From: an uncultured Eubacteriales bacterium
GTDB taxonomy: Bacteria; Bacillota; Clostridia; Peptostreptococcales; Anaerovoracaceae
Length of the DNA stretch: 63,441 bases
NCBI GenBank assembly: GCA_902795265.1
Contig: CADBKM010000005.1
Location: forward strand, 1-63,441
Reading direction: 5' to 3'
This document shows positions 1 to 9,247 of the stretch, in pieces. The notes below the pieces were generated by a model. It searched no databases, had not been told where the DNA came from, and worked only from the letters and a program-made list of their open reading frames with translations. The translations under genes were made by a program, and so were the position numbers. How positions within the stretch are numbered: position 1 is the first letter of the stretch; every line of letters starts with the position of its first letter.

Positions 1-403
1 CCTCACGGAAATCACAGCCGTCAGGCAATACACCTTCACTTTCCGGCACTCCTTTTGTATTGCCTCACGGGAATCACAACCGTCAGGCAATACACCTTCA
101 CATTCCAACATCCATTTTGTATTGCCTCACGGGAATCACAACCGTCAGGCAATACACCTTCACTTTCCGGCACTCCTTTTGTATTGCCTCACGGGAATTA
201 CAGCCGTCAGGCAATACACCTTCACATTCCAACATCCATTTTGTATTGCCTCACGGGAATCACAGCCGTCAGGCAATACACCTTCACTTTCCGGCGCTCC
301 TTTTGTATTGCCTCACGGGAATTACAGCCGTCAGGCAATACACCTTCACTCTCCGGCGCTCCTTTTGTATTGCCTCACGGGAATTACAGCCGTCAGGCAA
401 TAC
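1..403. repeat. Tandem array of a 62-bp palindrome-containing unit (cut by left edge)
   Basis: The block CCTCACGG recurs at 1, 63, 125, 187, 249, 311 and 373, an exact 62-bp period. Each unit has a 37-bp imperfect palindrome (arms GTATTGCCT...AGGCAATAC, extended by ACGG/CCGT after one mismatch) and a 25-bp linker. Linkers come in two kinds, one with TTCCGGC and one with TTCCAAC, in the order A,B,A,B,A,A, so a 124-bp higher-order period is also visible. The last palindrome ends at 403. The unit has no stop in any plus-strand frame, so the open frames across it are by-products of the repeat. Function is unknown; it resembles a REP/VNTR-type hairpin repeat. Confidence 0.93.
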
Positions 404-439
404 ATTGTCCATAAAAAAGATAATACGCATAGTTGTACA

Positions 440-482
440 GCAGAATACCGAATTATCGGTATGGTCCGATCTATACATCGGT
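440..482. other. Two small inverted repeats after the repeat array
   Basis: ATACCGA-atta-TCGGTAT at 445-462 and CCGAT-ctatac-ATCGG at about 466-481 form two adjacent short stem-loops between the array and the terminator at 501-530. No T-run follows. They may be part of the array's flank or protein-binding sites; nothing else is seen between 404 and 500. Confidence 0.35.
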
Positions 483-500
483 CAATTATATTTTCCAAAA

Positions 501-530
501 AAAGAATTCTCCGGGCATTTTAGCCCGGAG
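501..530 (-). terminator. Rho-independent terminator of the PTS-type gene
   Basis: On the minus strand an 8-bp G+C-rich stem (CTCCGGGC/GCCCGGAG, loop TAAAAT) is followed by AATTCTTTTTTT. It lies about 115 bp past the stop of the gene at 644-1738. The stretch 531-643 contains no convincing gene. Confidence 0.8.
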
Positions 531-643
531 ATATGAAGATGATGCATTCATATTATCCGAATGAGAATTTTTCACATACAGGATGCTGCAGTCTGCTTCC
601 CCCTGCTTTTTCCTGGAGCACGGGGAACTTCTAATGATAATTG

Positions 644-1738
644 CTAAAGTGTCAGGTCGCCGTCCTTTACCCAACCGAGCTTGCGGCAGCCCATGTTGAT
701 CAGCGGTGCCAGTATTGCAGGGAGCACGAAGCTGATAAGAATGAGTCCTGCCCAGTCCATTCCGGTAATAGCCGCTTTAGCTCCGGATGCCACGTCGTTG
801 ACCCAGCCTGAATATACGCCGATCTGTCCGACGAGTCCGCATGTACCCATGCCGCTCGATACAGGCGCTCCGTTCATCTGGAGCTTGAACAGGCATGTAG
901 CGATCGGGCCTGTGATAGCCGAAGTGAGTGTAGGAGCGATCCAGATACGCGGGTTCTTAACGATATTGCCCATCTGGAGCATCGATGTTCCGATTCCCTG
1001 GCTGATGAGGCCGCCCCACTTGTTTTCAGGGAACGACATGACCGCAAAACCGACCATCTGAGCACAGCAGCCTGCAACAGCAGCTCCGCCTGCAAGGCCT
1101 ACGAGTCCGAATGCAGCGCAGATAGCAGCTGATGAGATCGGCAGTGTAAGTGCCATTCCGACTACGACTGATACGATGATTCCCATCAGGAACGGTCTGA
1201 GCTCAGTTGCCCACATTATGAGGTTTCCGACCTTCATCGCAGCGGCTCCGAGTCCCGGTGCCCACCAGGCTGAGAGCGCAACGCCCACGCCTATGGTCAC
1301 GAGAGGTACCACGAGTATGTCGACTTTAGTCTCACCGGCAACTGCCTTGCCGCATTCAGCAGCTATGATTGCAACGATCAGGACTGCGAGCGGTCCGCCG
1401 GCTCCTCCGAGGCCGTTAGCTGCGAAGCCTACCGTAGCCAGAGAGAACAGTACCAGGTTAGGACTCTTCAGCGCATAGCCTATCGCTATCGCCATAGCCG
1501 GTCCTGTCATCGCGACAGCCAGTCCTCCGACTGTGTAATCGGCCCCGCCTATTGTGCAGACCGGGTTTGTCAGAAATCCGATGCCGAACTGTGTTCCTAT
1601 TGTATTTATGATAGTGCCGATCAGCAGCGAGCAGAACAGGCCCTGTGCCATTGCCGAAAGAGCATCTATGCCATAACGTTTTGCGCTTATCTCTATGTTT
1701 TTGCGTTCGAGGAACGCTTTTACAGAACCCTTTGTCAT
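644..1738 (-). CDS. PTS-type sugar transporter subunit IIC (PF13303-like membrane protein)
   Basis: A 364-residue, very hydrophobic and glycine-rich protein with about nine membrane segments and a short basic N-terminus (residues 1-25). Its overall make-up matches the stand-alone EIIC-like family (PTS_EIIC_2). Members carry only the membrane channel and usually lack linked EIIA/EIIB genes, as here, so the substrate cannot be named. The ATG has an AGGAG site 5-6 nt upstream. It is a single-gene unit, divergent from mltG and ended by the hairpin at 501-530. The family call rests on sequence character rather than a catalytic motif; another multi-pass transporter is a less likely alternative. Confidence 0.75.
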   Translation of the reverse strand: MTKGSVKAFLERKNIEISAKRYGIDALSAMAQGLFCSLLIGTIINTIGTQFGIGFLTNPVCTIGGADYTVGGLAVAMTGPAMAIAIGYALKSPNLVLFSLATVGFAANGLGGAGGPLAVLIVAIIAAECGKAVAGETKVDILVVPLVTIGVGVALSAWWAPGLGAAAMKVGNLIMWATELRPFLMGIIVSVVVGMALTLPISSAAICAAFGLVGLAGGAAVAGCCAQMVGFAVMSFPENKWGGLISQGIGTSMLQMGNIVKNPRIWIAPTLTSAITGPIATCLFKLQMNGAPVSSGMGTCGLVGQIGVYSGWVNDVASGAKAAITGMDWAGLILISFVLPAILAPLINMGCRKLGWVKDGDLTL

Positions 1739-1848
1739 TTTGTCTCCTATCCCTTATAATGAATTGAGTATGCAGGCGTGATTCCTGCGGAAAGCATTAT
1801 ACCATAACTTCACTTAATTATCACAAAAAAATGGAAGGGGTTCTGTTA

Positions 1849-3003
1849 ATGAGTCGTGTAGAACGCGCAGAGGCCAGAGAGGCAAAAGATACAAGACCGG
1901 CCGGGCAGGCACAGCCTGCACAGCCACGCAAAAGAAAAAAGAAAAACAAAGGCTGCAGAGGCTTATTCATTCTCATACTCGTGCTGGCCATTCTGGTAGC
2001 CGGAGGCGGTTACTACACACTTGGTCTCAGACCTGTCGACCCGACAAATCAGGAGACGGTCGCCGTAGAGATACCGAGCGGCAGCGGAGCATCGGCGATC
2101 GTAGAAATACTCGATGGCGCCGGCCTTGTAAGGAACAAACTCTGTGCCAAGATAAACAGCCGCATCGGCGGGTACAATTCCCTGAAGGCAAATACATATC
2201 TCTTCAGCCCGTCAATGTCATTCCAGGAAATGATGACCGCGATAAACACCGAAGACTTTGATTATATCTCAAAGGAATCGATCGAGGTTAAGGACGGAGC
2301 AAGGCTCCAGCAGGTTGCCGAGGCGATGGCAGAACAGCTACCGTATTCGGCAGATGAGATCCTCGCCAAATGGTCTGACAAAAGCTATCTGAATACGCTT
2401 ATCGACAAGTACTGGTTCCTGACAGACGACATTCTCGATAAAGATGTCATGTACCCTCTCGAAGGATACCTGTACGCAGATACATATTATGTTACAGGCG
2501 ATGGGCTCGATATAGAGGGCTTCACCGAAATGTGCCTCGACAGAATGGACGAAGTTCTTACAGAGCGCAAAGATGCCATCGAGGCATCGGGATTCTCAGT
2601 CCACGAGCTCCTTACCCTTACGTCGATAGTCACCAAGGAAGCAACAGCGCCTGACCAGGCCGGTGTTGCGGGCGTATTCATGAACAGACTCGATCAGGGA
2701 ATGTCACTTGGATCCGACGTAACTGTCTGCTACATCTTCCAGGAAGACAGAGTCGATCTGAAAGTCAGCCAGCTCGAGAGTACAAATCCGTACAACACCC
2801 GTAAGTTTGCAGGACTCCCTCCGGGGCCTATCTGCCAGGTAGTCGACAGCGCGATCGACGCGACACTCAACTACGAGAAGCACGACTACATCTTCTTCAT
2901 CGCTGATGAGCAGGGCATCGTCCGCTACAGCACCGACGAGGCCGGCCACGAGAGCAACATCGAGGAGCACGGTCTTGTAAAGGATGAAGATTCTGAGGGC
3001 TAA
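1849..3003 (+). CDS. mltG: Endolytic transglycosylase MltG (YceG-like)
   Basis: Membrane-anchored murein lytic transglycosylase that cuts nascent glycan strands and ends their elongation. 384 residues: charged cytoplasmic N-terminus with a basic patch (27-34), one membrane helix (about 39-58), then the extracellular YceG domain. The catalytic region TSIVTKEATA places the conserved Glu at residue 264, followed by the family's VFMNRL block. An in-frame ATG exists at 1831, but the start at 1849 has GGAAGGGG eight bases upstream and is preferred. It is monocistronic, convergent with the NUDIX gene, and ends at the hairpin 3019-3063. Confidence 0.93.
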   Translation: MSRVERAEAREAKDTRPAGQAQPAQPRKRKKKNKGCRGLFILILVLAILVAGGGYYTLGLRPVDPTNQETVAVEIPSGSGASAIVEILDGAGLVRNKLCAKINSRIGGYNSLKANTYLFSPSMSFQEMMTAINTEDFDYISKESIEVKDGARLQQVAEAMAEQLPYSADEILAKWSDKSYLNTLIDKYWFLTDDILDKDVMYPLEGYLYADTYYVTGDGLDIEGFTEMCLDRMDEVLTERKDAIEASGFSVHELLTLTSIVTKEATAPDQAGVAGVFMNRLDQGMSLGSDVTVCYIFQEDRVDLKVSQLESTNPYNTRKFAGLPPGPICQVVDSAIDATLNYEKHDYIFFIADEQGIVRYSTDEAGHESNIEEHGLVKDEDSEG

Positions 3004-3018
3004 TAATCAATAATTCAA

Positions 3019-3063
3019 AGCGGCTATAAAAGTCGTGCTCTGCGCATGACTTTTATAGCCGCT
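3019..3063. terminator. Bidirectional terminator between mltG and the NUDIX gene
   Basis: A perfect 16-bp inverted repeat (3019-3034 with 3048-3063) around a 13-nt loop sits between two convergent genes. A/T-rich flanks on both sides would serve either strand. Confidence 0.8.
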
Positions 3064-3066
3064 ATT

Positions 3067-3561
3067 TTATTGCTTGAGAATTGTGCAGCTTTCTCCCTGG
3101 TACTGCAGGCGCATGCTGATCTCGTCTGCTCCGCCGAGGAGTTCTTTCAGGAAGGCCCTGTCTCCCTGCCACATAGGCAGGCTCATGAGTTCTTCGCGGG
3201 CCACCCATGCCAGCTCTCCCTCGCTGCAAGCAGGAGGCTCATACTCTCCGGTTTCCGCAAAGACGCGCGCGGCCGCTTCACCGGCAGGCTCGAAATCCGA
3301 AGATGAGTAAAGATACATATCCTCATCTTCGTACTCATCAGAGCGGAACTCGATCACTCCGTGAAAGTGCGCATTCCTTATGATCAACCCTGTTTCTTCG
3401 AGCACCTCGCGCCGGTTGCACTCATCAGCAGTCTCTCCCGGCTCAAGCTTGCCTCCTATCCCGAGCCACTTGCCTTCGTTAGGGTCATCGGGCTTGCGGT
3501 TCCGGTAGAGCATCAGGTAGCATCCCTTGTTTTCAATATAGCAAAGAGTCGTCTTTTTCAT
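3067..3561 (-). CDS. NUDIX hydrolase, MutT/8-oxo-dGTP diphosphatase-like
   Basis: A 164-residue cytosolic hydrolase with a complete Nudix box at residues 37-59 (G37, E43, R51-E52, E55-E56, G58), which binds Mg2+ and cleaves nucleoside diphosphates linked to another group. The N-terminus (MKKTTLCYIE) and length fit the MutT-like branch that cleans oxidised nucleotides, but Nudix substrates cannot be set from the box alone. It lies 15 bp downstream of the potassium-channel gene and may be the last gene of that run; it ends against the bidirectional terminator shared with mltG. Confidence 0.88.
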   Translation of the reverse strand: MKKTTLCYIENKGCYLMLYRNRKPDDPNEGKWLGIGGKLEPGETADECNRREVLEETGLIIRNAHFHGVIEFRSDEYEDEDMYLYSSSDFEPAGEAAARVFAETGEYEPPACSEGELAWVAREELMSLPMWQGDRAFLKELLGGADEISMRLQYQGESCTILKQ

Positions 3562-3576
3562 AAAAGTATGAGCCGC

Positions 3577-4791
3577 TTAGAGAAGCGGCCCCCGTATGTA
3601 TTTCCTTATGTTTTCTTTTGAATAGATCAGGACCTTATCGCCCTCTTCAAGCACGAGGCTGCCTTCAGGTTTGATCGTTTTCCCGTCTCTGTCGACGAGC
3701 ACGATGAAGGTCTGCCGCGATATATCGAGGTCCCTGATCTTCTGGCCTGTCCAAGGGTGGCTTTTTCGAAGTACTATTTCTTTGACATCTTCGAGCATGC
3801 CTTCAGTCGCGGACTCGGCGCATATGATCAGCTTGTCGCCCAAAAGAATCTGTACATCGCCCTTCGGCACTATCGTATCTCCGTCACGCAGCACAAGCGC
3901 GATTATAGACCCGCTCGGCATTGCTATCTCGCTTATGGTTTTACCGATCCACGCATCGCCCGGATCTATCGAAGCCTTGATGAAGTGTATATCTCTTTCC
4001 TGCTCTATGTCGGCAAGCCTGGTCGCCATCTGATACTCCTCAACGAATCCGGCCGATATGATACCGGTAGGGATGGCGACCAGACCGACTCCGAGGAATG
4101 TTATTATAATGCCGAGCAGCTGCCCCATGACTGTTATAGGATAGATATCTCCGTAGCCGACAGTCAGAAGAGTGGATGTTGCCCACCAGATCGCAGAGAA
4201 AGCATTCTGGAAGACATCAGGCTGTGCATCGTGCTCAACGCTGTACATGCACAGGCTTGACGCGAGTATGAGCAGTATTATTACAAATACCGATGCCAGG
4301 AGCTGTGTCCTCTTCTTTGCGATAACGTTACCGATCACTGACAGTGAGTCATAATAAGCGTTTATGCGGAAGAGCCTGAAAATCCTGACCACTCTGAACA
4401 TACGGAATACCGTTGCTCCTGCAGGGAAAAACATCGGAAGATAGTGCGGCAGGAACGACAGCAGATCGATTATGCCGTACCCCGAGACAACATATCTGGC
4501 CATCGCTTTTGCAGGCGGAAGCCCCTTATAGTGCTGCGAGGCGGTGATAATTCTCAGAACATAATCGACAGCGAAAAATGCCACTGTTATCTCATCTATA
4601 AAGTTAAGCAATGGTCCGTGTGCAGCCCTGACATTATCAAAGGTGACCGCAAAAGCGCACACAAGGTTAGCCACCAGAGCCACCGTGCTGAGTATGTCAT
4701 AGAACTGATTCAGCGGGTTGTCAGTGACTCCGATGGATACCATCGAATACAGCTTTTTTTGCGTACTTTCCCAGTTGCTTGATTTATCCAT
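3577..4791 (-). CDS. Voltage-gated K+ channel with two C-terminal TrkA_C (RCK_C) domains
   Basis: A 404-residue channel of the 6-TM Kv type. The S4 segment shows Arg at 130, 133, 136, 139 and 142, every third residue, as in a voltage sensor. The pore carries the selectivity filter TVGYGD (210-215). After S6 come two tandem TrkA_C-like modules (about 255-325 and 330-400), but no Rossmann-type RCK_N domain is evident. TrkA_C modules in Firmicutes are known c-di-AMP binding sites, so gating by that nucleotide is an inference. The start directly abuts the stop of the cyclophilin gene upstream, indicating one transcript. Confidence 0.9.
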   Translation of the reverse strand: MDKSSNWESTQKKLYSMVSIGVTDNPLNQFYDILSTVALVANLVCAFAVTFDNVRAAHGPLLNFIDEITVAFFAVDYVLRIITASQHYKGLPPAKAMARYVVSGYGIIDLLSFLPHYLPMFFPAGATVFRMFRVVRIFRLFRINAYYDSLSVIGNVIAKKRTQLLASVFVIILLILASSLCMYSVEHDAQPDVFQNAFSAIWWATSTLLTVGYGDIYPITVMGQLLGIIITFLGVGLVAIPTGIISAGFVEEYQMATRLADIEQERDIHFIKASIDPGDAWIGKTISEIAMPSGSIIALVLRDGDTIVPKGDVQILLGDKLIICAESATEGMLEDVKEIVLRKSHPWTGQKIRDLDISRQTFIVLVDRDGKTIKPEGSLVLEEGDKVLIYSKENIRKYIRGPLL

Positions 4792-5271
4792 TTACCCCTC
4801 TACACGGATGCATTTGATCGTCTGCGGCAGAAGCGGCTTATCTCTCATGTCGCGTCTAGCGTTAACGATCTTGTCTGCTTCTTCCATACCCTCTGTGACC
4901 TTGCCGAATGCGGCATACTGTCCGTCAAGATGCGGCGAAGTAGTCGTCATGATGAAGAACTGCGAACCTGCTGAGTTAGGGTCCATAGCCCTTGCCATGG
5001 AGAGAACACCTCTCTCATGCCTGAGATCGTTTTTGAATCCGTTTGCTGTGAATTCTCCCTTGATGGTGTATCCCGGGCCACCCATGCCGTTTCCGTTCGG
5101 GCAGCCACCCTGGATCATGAATCCCGGAATGACTCTGTGGAAGATGAGGCCGTCGTAGAACCCTTCATTGGCAAGCTTCTCAAAATTTGCGACAGTTGCA
5201 GGAGCTATGTCTTCGTAGAGCTCGCCCTTCATGATGCCGCCGTTTTCCATCTCGATCGTAAATGTCTTCAT
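4792..5271 (-). CDS. Peptidyl-prolyl cis-trans isomerase, cyclophilin type
   Basis: A 159-residue single-domain cyclophilin with no signal peptide, so cytosolic. It speeds proline isomerisation during protein folding. The catalytic FHRV (44-47, with the key Arg46), the GFMIQGG loop and the SAGSQFFI segment are intact. Length matches bacterial PpiB-like enzymes. It lies between the ABC permease gene (66 bp upstream) and the K+ channel gene (no gap). Confidence 0.94.
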   Translation of the reverse strand: MKTFTIEMENGGIMKGELYEDIAPATVANFEKLANEGFYDGLIFHRVIPGFMIQGGCPNGNGMGGPGYTIKGEFTANGFKNDLRHERGVLSMARAMDPNSAGSQFFIMTTTSPHLDGQYAAFGKVTEGMEEADKIVNARRDMRDKPLLPQTIKCIRVEG

Positions 5272-5337
5272 ATATGTTTCCTCCAGATCATATTCTTTTC
5301 TGATTATATATTTTAAGCATTTTTCAGTCCATTACAA

Positions 5338-8300
5338 CTATTCTACGGATTTCAGGGATTCTGTCATTGATACATTACGGAGCCGCCTCTGCATCGCAAG
5401 GTTGACCAGGAATGCGAATACGAAGGTCAGCGCTACGGCTATCGGTATGTCGTAAGGGCCGTGACGCGGCGCGAAGTAGATCATGCTGACAACGATATTA
5501 TCTATGACGAACTTCAGCAGCCATTTTCCCATCGGTATTCCGACCAGAGCTGCAACGGCAGTAAGGAAAAGATTCTCCCTGAAGACGTATTGCGACACCT
5601 CGATCTGATAGAATCCGAGCACCTTTATAGTTGCTATTTCCCTGATCCTCTCCGTTATGTTTATGTTAGTCAGATTATAAAGCACTATGAATGCCAGCAG
5701 AGCCGCAGACAGTATGACTACATAGACCACGTAGTCAAGGCTCTTCATCATCTTCGCGACATTTTCACGGACATCTATGTTGGTCTGCACCGCCGCCGTA
5801 TTCTCATAGCCCGCTGCGGCTGCAGCCACGCTCCTTACAGCGTCTTCATCTGTTCCCTCTTTAAGATTTATGTACGCCGCCTTGATGTCAGGTTCCTTTC
5901 CGAAGCCCTCACGGTATGTCTCAGGGCTCATGAACAGGCTGTCATAAACATAGTTGTCTGCAACGCCTGTTATCTTCACATTCATCTCGCGGTATCCTTC
6001 GCGAAGGGTCACCTCATCGCCCGCCTTAAGCCCGAAATCGTGTGCTGTCTTCTGTACTATCACTATCTCGCCCTGCCCCGGGAACGGTATAGGCTCATCG
6101 CCTGTATGAAGATCCATGAACTCGCCGAAGCCCTCGCCATCGGTCGCGATGCAACTGACATCGACAGTCTTGTCGCCAATAACCATGGTTACCTCGCCGC
6201 GGTGGAGGAATCTCACCTCTTCATCGCTTATGTCAGCTGAGTCTCTTATCTCCTCCATGAAATCAGCCTGTCTGTCGGCATTCATGTTCTTGCTGAACAG
6301 CGTCGTAACATCGTAAAGCGATATCTCATCGAACTGGTAGTCAGCCACCTTTGAAATGGTAGCCTTGATACCTATGCCCGCGATCAGCAGAGCCGTGCAT
6401 CCGCTTACGCCTATGACCATCATCAGGAATCTCTTCTTGTCCCTGAATATGTTGCGGATCGACACCTTATACAGGAAGCTTATGCGGTTCCAGAGCGGAG
6501 TGATCCTTTCAAGAAGGATGCGCTTGCCCGCCGGAGGTGTCTTTGGTCTGATAAGATCAGCAGGCGCCACTTTGAAGTCCGCCGCTATCGATACCCAGGT
6601 CGAACCCATAGAGCACAGAAGAGCTGCAGCCAGAGATATAAGACCGAGTCTGTAGTCTATTACATACTCAACAGAGCTGCTGAAGTCGTACATCATCGTA
6701 TAAGCGGTCCATATAGCCGCCGGGAACACCTTGCAGCCGACGAAGAAGCCCGTTACGGCTCCCATGAAAGCGGCGCTTCCCGAGTAGAACATGTACTTGC
6801 CTACGATCTGAGCATTGCTGTAACCGAGCGCCTTGAGTATTCCGATCTGCGTGCGCTGTTCGTCCACCATTCTCGTCATAGTCGTCATGCACACCAGCGC
6901 GGCGATGAGGAAGAAGAACACCGGGAATATCTTGGCTATGTTGCTTACTATGCTCGAGTTGCTGTCAAATGATGAATAGCCGGCATTTTCCTTGCGCGAA
7001 AGAGCATAGGAGTTGCCGATATCCATGTCGTCTATTTTTTCCTGAGCCTCGTCGAGTTTGTCCTTTGCGTCATCGAGCTCCTTCCTGGCCTTGGCGAACT
7101 CGCTTTCTGCCTTGTTCTCCTCATCTCTGAGCTTCTGCTTATTGCTTTCAAGCTCCTTTTCACTTTTATTTATCTTTTTGAGTCCCGATTCCGCATCGGA
7201 TATCCCCTGTTTTGCCTTTGCTATTCCGCCTTCAAGCTGCGCCTTGCCTGCTTCTGCCTCAGCCATCTTTGCATCAATGGCCGCAATACCGGCATTGATC
7301 TCGCCTATCTGCCCGTCAATGGCTGCGATCTGCTGCTCCACTCCTGCCAGCTGCGCCTGAAGTTCTGTGATCTGAGCTTTATATTGCTCTGCATGAGCAG
7401 GGTCTGCCTGTGCCGCCTGCTCAAGCTCTCCTATGGATTTCTCAAGCTTCGCCTTGCCTGCCTCTGCCTGCTCCCTGCCGCTTTTTGCCTGAGCAAGTCC
7501 GTCTTCAGCCTTTTTCTTCTCGCTGCTGAGGACCGCAATGCCGCCTTCTACATCCTTAAGCTGTGACTGAAGCTCCTTCAGAGTGGATGACGCCAGGCTC
7601 TTGCCTTTTTTCGCCTTTTTGCGGTTTGACTTTATCAGCCTCTCGCCCTTTTCGATCTTATCTTTCGCGTCAGCTATCTGATCTTCAGCATCTTTTTTCT
7701 CTTTCTCGTATTTTGCAAGATTGTCCTCGTATTCCTGCTTTTTTTCGTCGAGCTCTTCCTGGGCGTCCTTGCGGGCAGTCTCGCGCCGTCCGTCTGTCAC
7801 AGCCTCGGCAAGCGCTTCCATATTATCTTCTTCAGCCTTGAGCCTGTCTTCGCTCTCTTCGGTCAGCGACTCTTCATCGCCGTCGAGAGTTATGTACAGG
7901 TTGGTGTAGTAATCAACATCAAAGGCATCTCTGTCTATGAAGAAGAAGGTATCCAGGGCTCCGTTTCCTATATCTGTGGATCCTCTCTGGTAGTCGAGGT
8001 AAATAGGCGTATTGACCGTCCCGACTATCTCGAACTCCCTCGAATTGAAGTTGCCGAGCTTGTCCTTATCATTCTCGTCGGTTATCTCGATGCGGTCCCC
8101 TACTTTGTACCCGTCATCAGTGATACTGTAATCATCTATGACGCATTCGTTTATATTCTGCGGGAGCCGTCCCTTTACCACATTAAGAGTGTTTATCTTC
8201 TGCGGAAGCGAAATAGCCTTCAGAGCTCTGGAGTCTCCGTCGCCCGAGCGCGCCATCACGTCTATCTGAACGGAGCCTTCCGCTCCGCTTACGTTCTTCC

Positions 8301-8526
8301 ATTTTTCCGCAAGAGCTACGCTGTCATCATCTGCACCGTACGACGACAGTATCTGATGATCATAGAAATTCGTTCTGTCGAGATAATGGCGTGCAGTGCT
8401 CACCATCGAAGCCTTGCAGTCCTTCAGTCCACTGAAAAACCCCACTCCAAGAGCGACGATAGCGAATATCGCCAGATATCTCGCGAGTGAGGTCCTTATT
8501 TCTCTGAAGGTCGACTTTCTGAGCAT
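5338..8526 (-). CDS. FtsX/MacB-type ABC transporter permease with a long coiled-coil insert
   Basis: A 1062-residue membrane protein: N-terminal membrane helix (about 18-38), extracellular domain, a long Lys/Glu/Ala/Gln-rich coiled coil (about 245-515), a cluster of three helices forming the first FtsX domain (about 545-670), a second periplasm-facing domain, and a final three-helix FtsX domain. This layout is typical of large Firmicutes permeases of mechanotransmission type, which pull on extracellular lipids, peptides or wall enzymes rather than moving solutes through a pore. It pairs with the ATPase gene one base upstream. The substrate is unknown. Confidence 0.9.
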   Translation of the reverse strand: MLRKSTFREIRTSLARYLAIFAIVALGVGFFSGLKDCKASMVSTARHYLDRTNFYDHQILSSYGADDDSVALAEKWKNVSGAEGSVQIDVMARSGDGDSRALKAISLPQKINTLNVVKGRLPQNINECVIDDYSITDDGYKVGDRIEITDENDKDKLGNFNSREFEIVGTVNTPIYLDYQRGSTDIGNGALDTFFFIDRDAFDVDYYTNLYITLDGDEESLTEESEDRLKAEEDNMEALAEAVTDGRRETARKDAQEELDEKKQEYEDNLAKYEKEKKDAEDQIADAKDKIEKGERLIKSNRKKAKKGKSLASSTLKELQSQLKDVEGGIAVLSSEKKKAEDGLAQAKSGREQAEAGKAKLEKSIGELEQAAQADPAHAEQYKAQITELQAQLAGVEQQIAAIDGQIGEINAGIAAIDAKMAEAEAGKAQLEGGIAKAKQGISDAESGLKKINKSEKELESNKQKLRDEENKAESEFAKARKELDDAKDKLDEAQEKIDDMDIGNSYALSRKENAGYSSFDSNSSIVSNIAKIFPVFFFLIAALVCMTTMTRMVDEQRTQIGILKALGYSNAQIVGKYMFYSGSAAFMGAVTGFFVGCKVFPAAIWTAYTMMYDFSSSVEYVIDYRLGLISLAAALLCSMGSTWVSIAADFKVAPADLIRPKTPPAGKRILLERITPLWNRISFLYKVSIRNIFRDKKRFLMMVIGVSGCTALLIAGIGIKATISKVADYQFDEISLYDVTTLFSKNMNADRQADFMEEIRDSADISDEEVRFLHRGEVTMVIGDKTVDVSCIATDGEGFGEFMDLHTGDEPIPFPGQGEIVIVQKTAHDFGLKAGDEVTLREGYREMNVKITGVADNYVYDSLFMSPETYREGFGKEPDIKAAYINLKEGTDEDAVRSVAAAAAGYENTAAVQTNIDVRENVAKMMKSLDYVVYVVILSAALLAFIVLYNLTNINITERIREIATIKVLGFYQIEVSQYVFRENLFLTAVAALVGIPMGKWLLKFVIDNIVVSMIYFAPRHGPYDIPIAVALTFVFAFLVNLAMQRRLRNVSMTESLKSVE

Positions 8527-8527
8527 G

Positions 8528-9235
8528 CTACCACTCTATCTCCGCAACTGGTACAGGTGAAGGGTTTATCTTTACATCCTGCACTCTTCCGCTCCTTACA
8601 CTGATGACGCGGTCGCCCATAGGAGTGATCGCCTTGTTGTGGGTAATAATTATGACCGTAGCGCCCGAATTGTGGGCCTGGTCCTGCAGGAGCTGCAGGA
8701 TCTGCTTACCGGTGTTGTAGTCGAGAGCTCCTGTAGGCTCGTCGCAGAGCAGAAGCTTAGGGTTTTTTGCCAGTGCTCTGGCTATGGCGACTCTCTGCTG
8801 CTCACCGCCCGAAAGCTGCCCCGGGAAGTTATACATTCTGTCTCCGAGTCCGACAGCTTTGAGAGTTTCCGCCGGATCGAGCGGATCCTTACATATCTGC
8901 GTTGCAAGCGAAACGTTTTCGAGCGCGGTAAGATTCTGCACCAGATTGTAGAACTGGAAGACGAACCCGATATCATACCTGCGGTACTTTGTGAGTTCTC
9001 TGGCGCTCATGCCGCTTATCTCCTTGCCGTCGAGGAGCACCTTTCCGCTTGTAAGAGTATCCATTCCGCCCAGTATGTTAAGCAAGGTCGTCTTGCCTGC
9101 GCCGGATTCTCCTACTACAATGGCGAGCTCTCCCTTTGCTACGCTGAATGTAGCGTCAGCAAGAGCTTCTATGTCGACTTCACCTACGTGATAAACTTTT
9201 CTGACATGGTCAAATACCACGTAATCTTCGTTCAT
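8528..9235 (-). CDS. ABC transporter ATP-binding protein (LolD/MacB family)
   Basis: A 235-residue ATPase that powers the adjacent FtsX-type permease. Motifs are complete: Walker [10 protein letters not shown] (42-50), Q-loop region FQFYN, signature LSGGEQQ (141-147), Walker B LLLCDEP (161-167) and H-loop His199. The MacB-class context is supported by its length and by the permease type. One base separates its stop from the permease start, so the two are co-expressed. The DUF445 gene stops 12 bp upstream of its start. Confidence 0.95.
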   Translation of the reverse strand: MNEDYVVFDHVRKVYHVGEVDIEALADATFSVAKGELAIVVGESGAGKTTLLNILGGMDTLTSGKVLLDGKEISGMSARELTKYRRYDIGFVFQFYNLVQNLTALENVSLATQICKDPLDPAETLKAVGLGDRMYNFPGQLSGGEQQRVAIARALAKNPKLLLCDEPTGALDYNTGKQILQLLQDQAHNSGATVIIITHNKAITPMGDRVISVRSGRVQDVKINPSPVPVAEIEW

Positions 9236-9247
9236 GGCCGTTCTCCG

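Noticed and set aside
1-403. CRISPR array (repeats of about 37 bp with 25-bp spacers)
   Set aside because: Spacers are nearly identical and of only two kinds; the 62-bp unit as a whole is tandemly repeated. No cas genes nearby.
55-536. Overlapping open frames of 119-158 codons in the repeat array
   Set aside because: The unit is stop-free in all three plus frames, so open frames appear automatically; the peptides repeat and shift frame, with no ribosome site.
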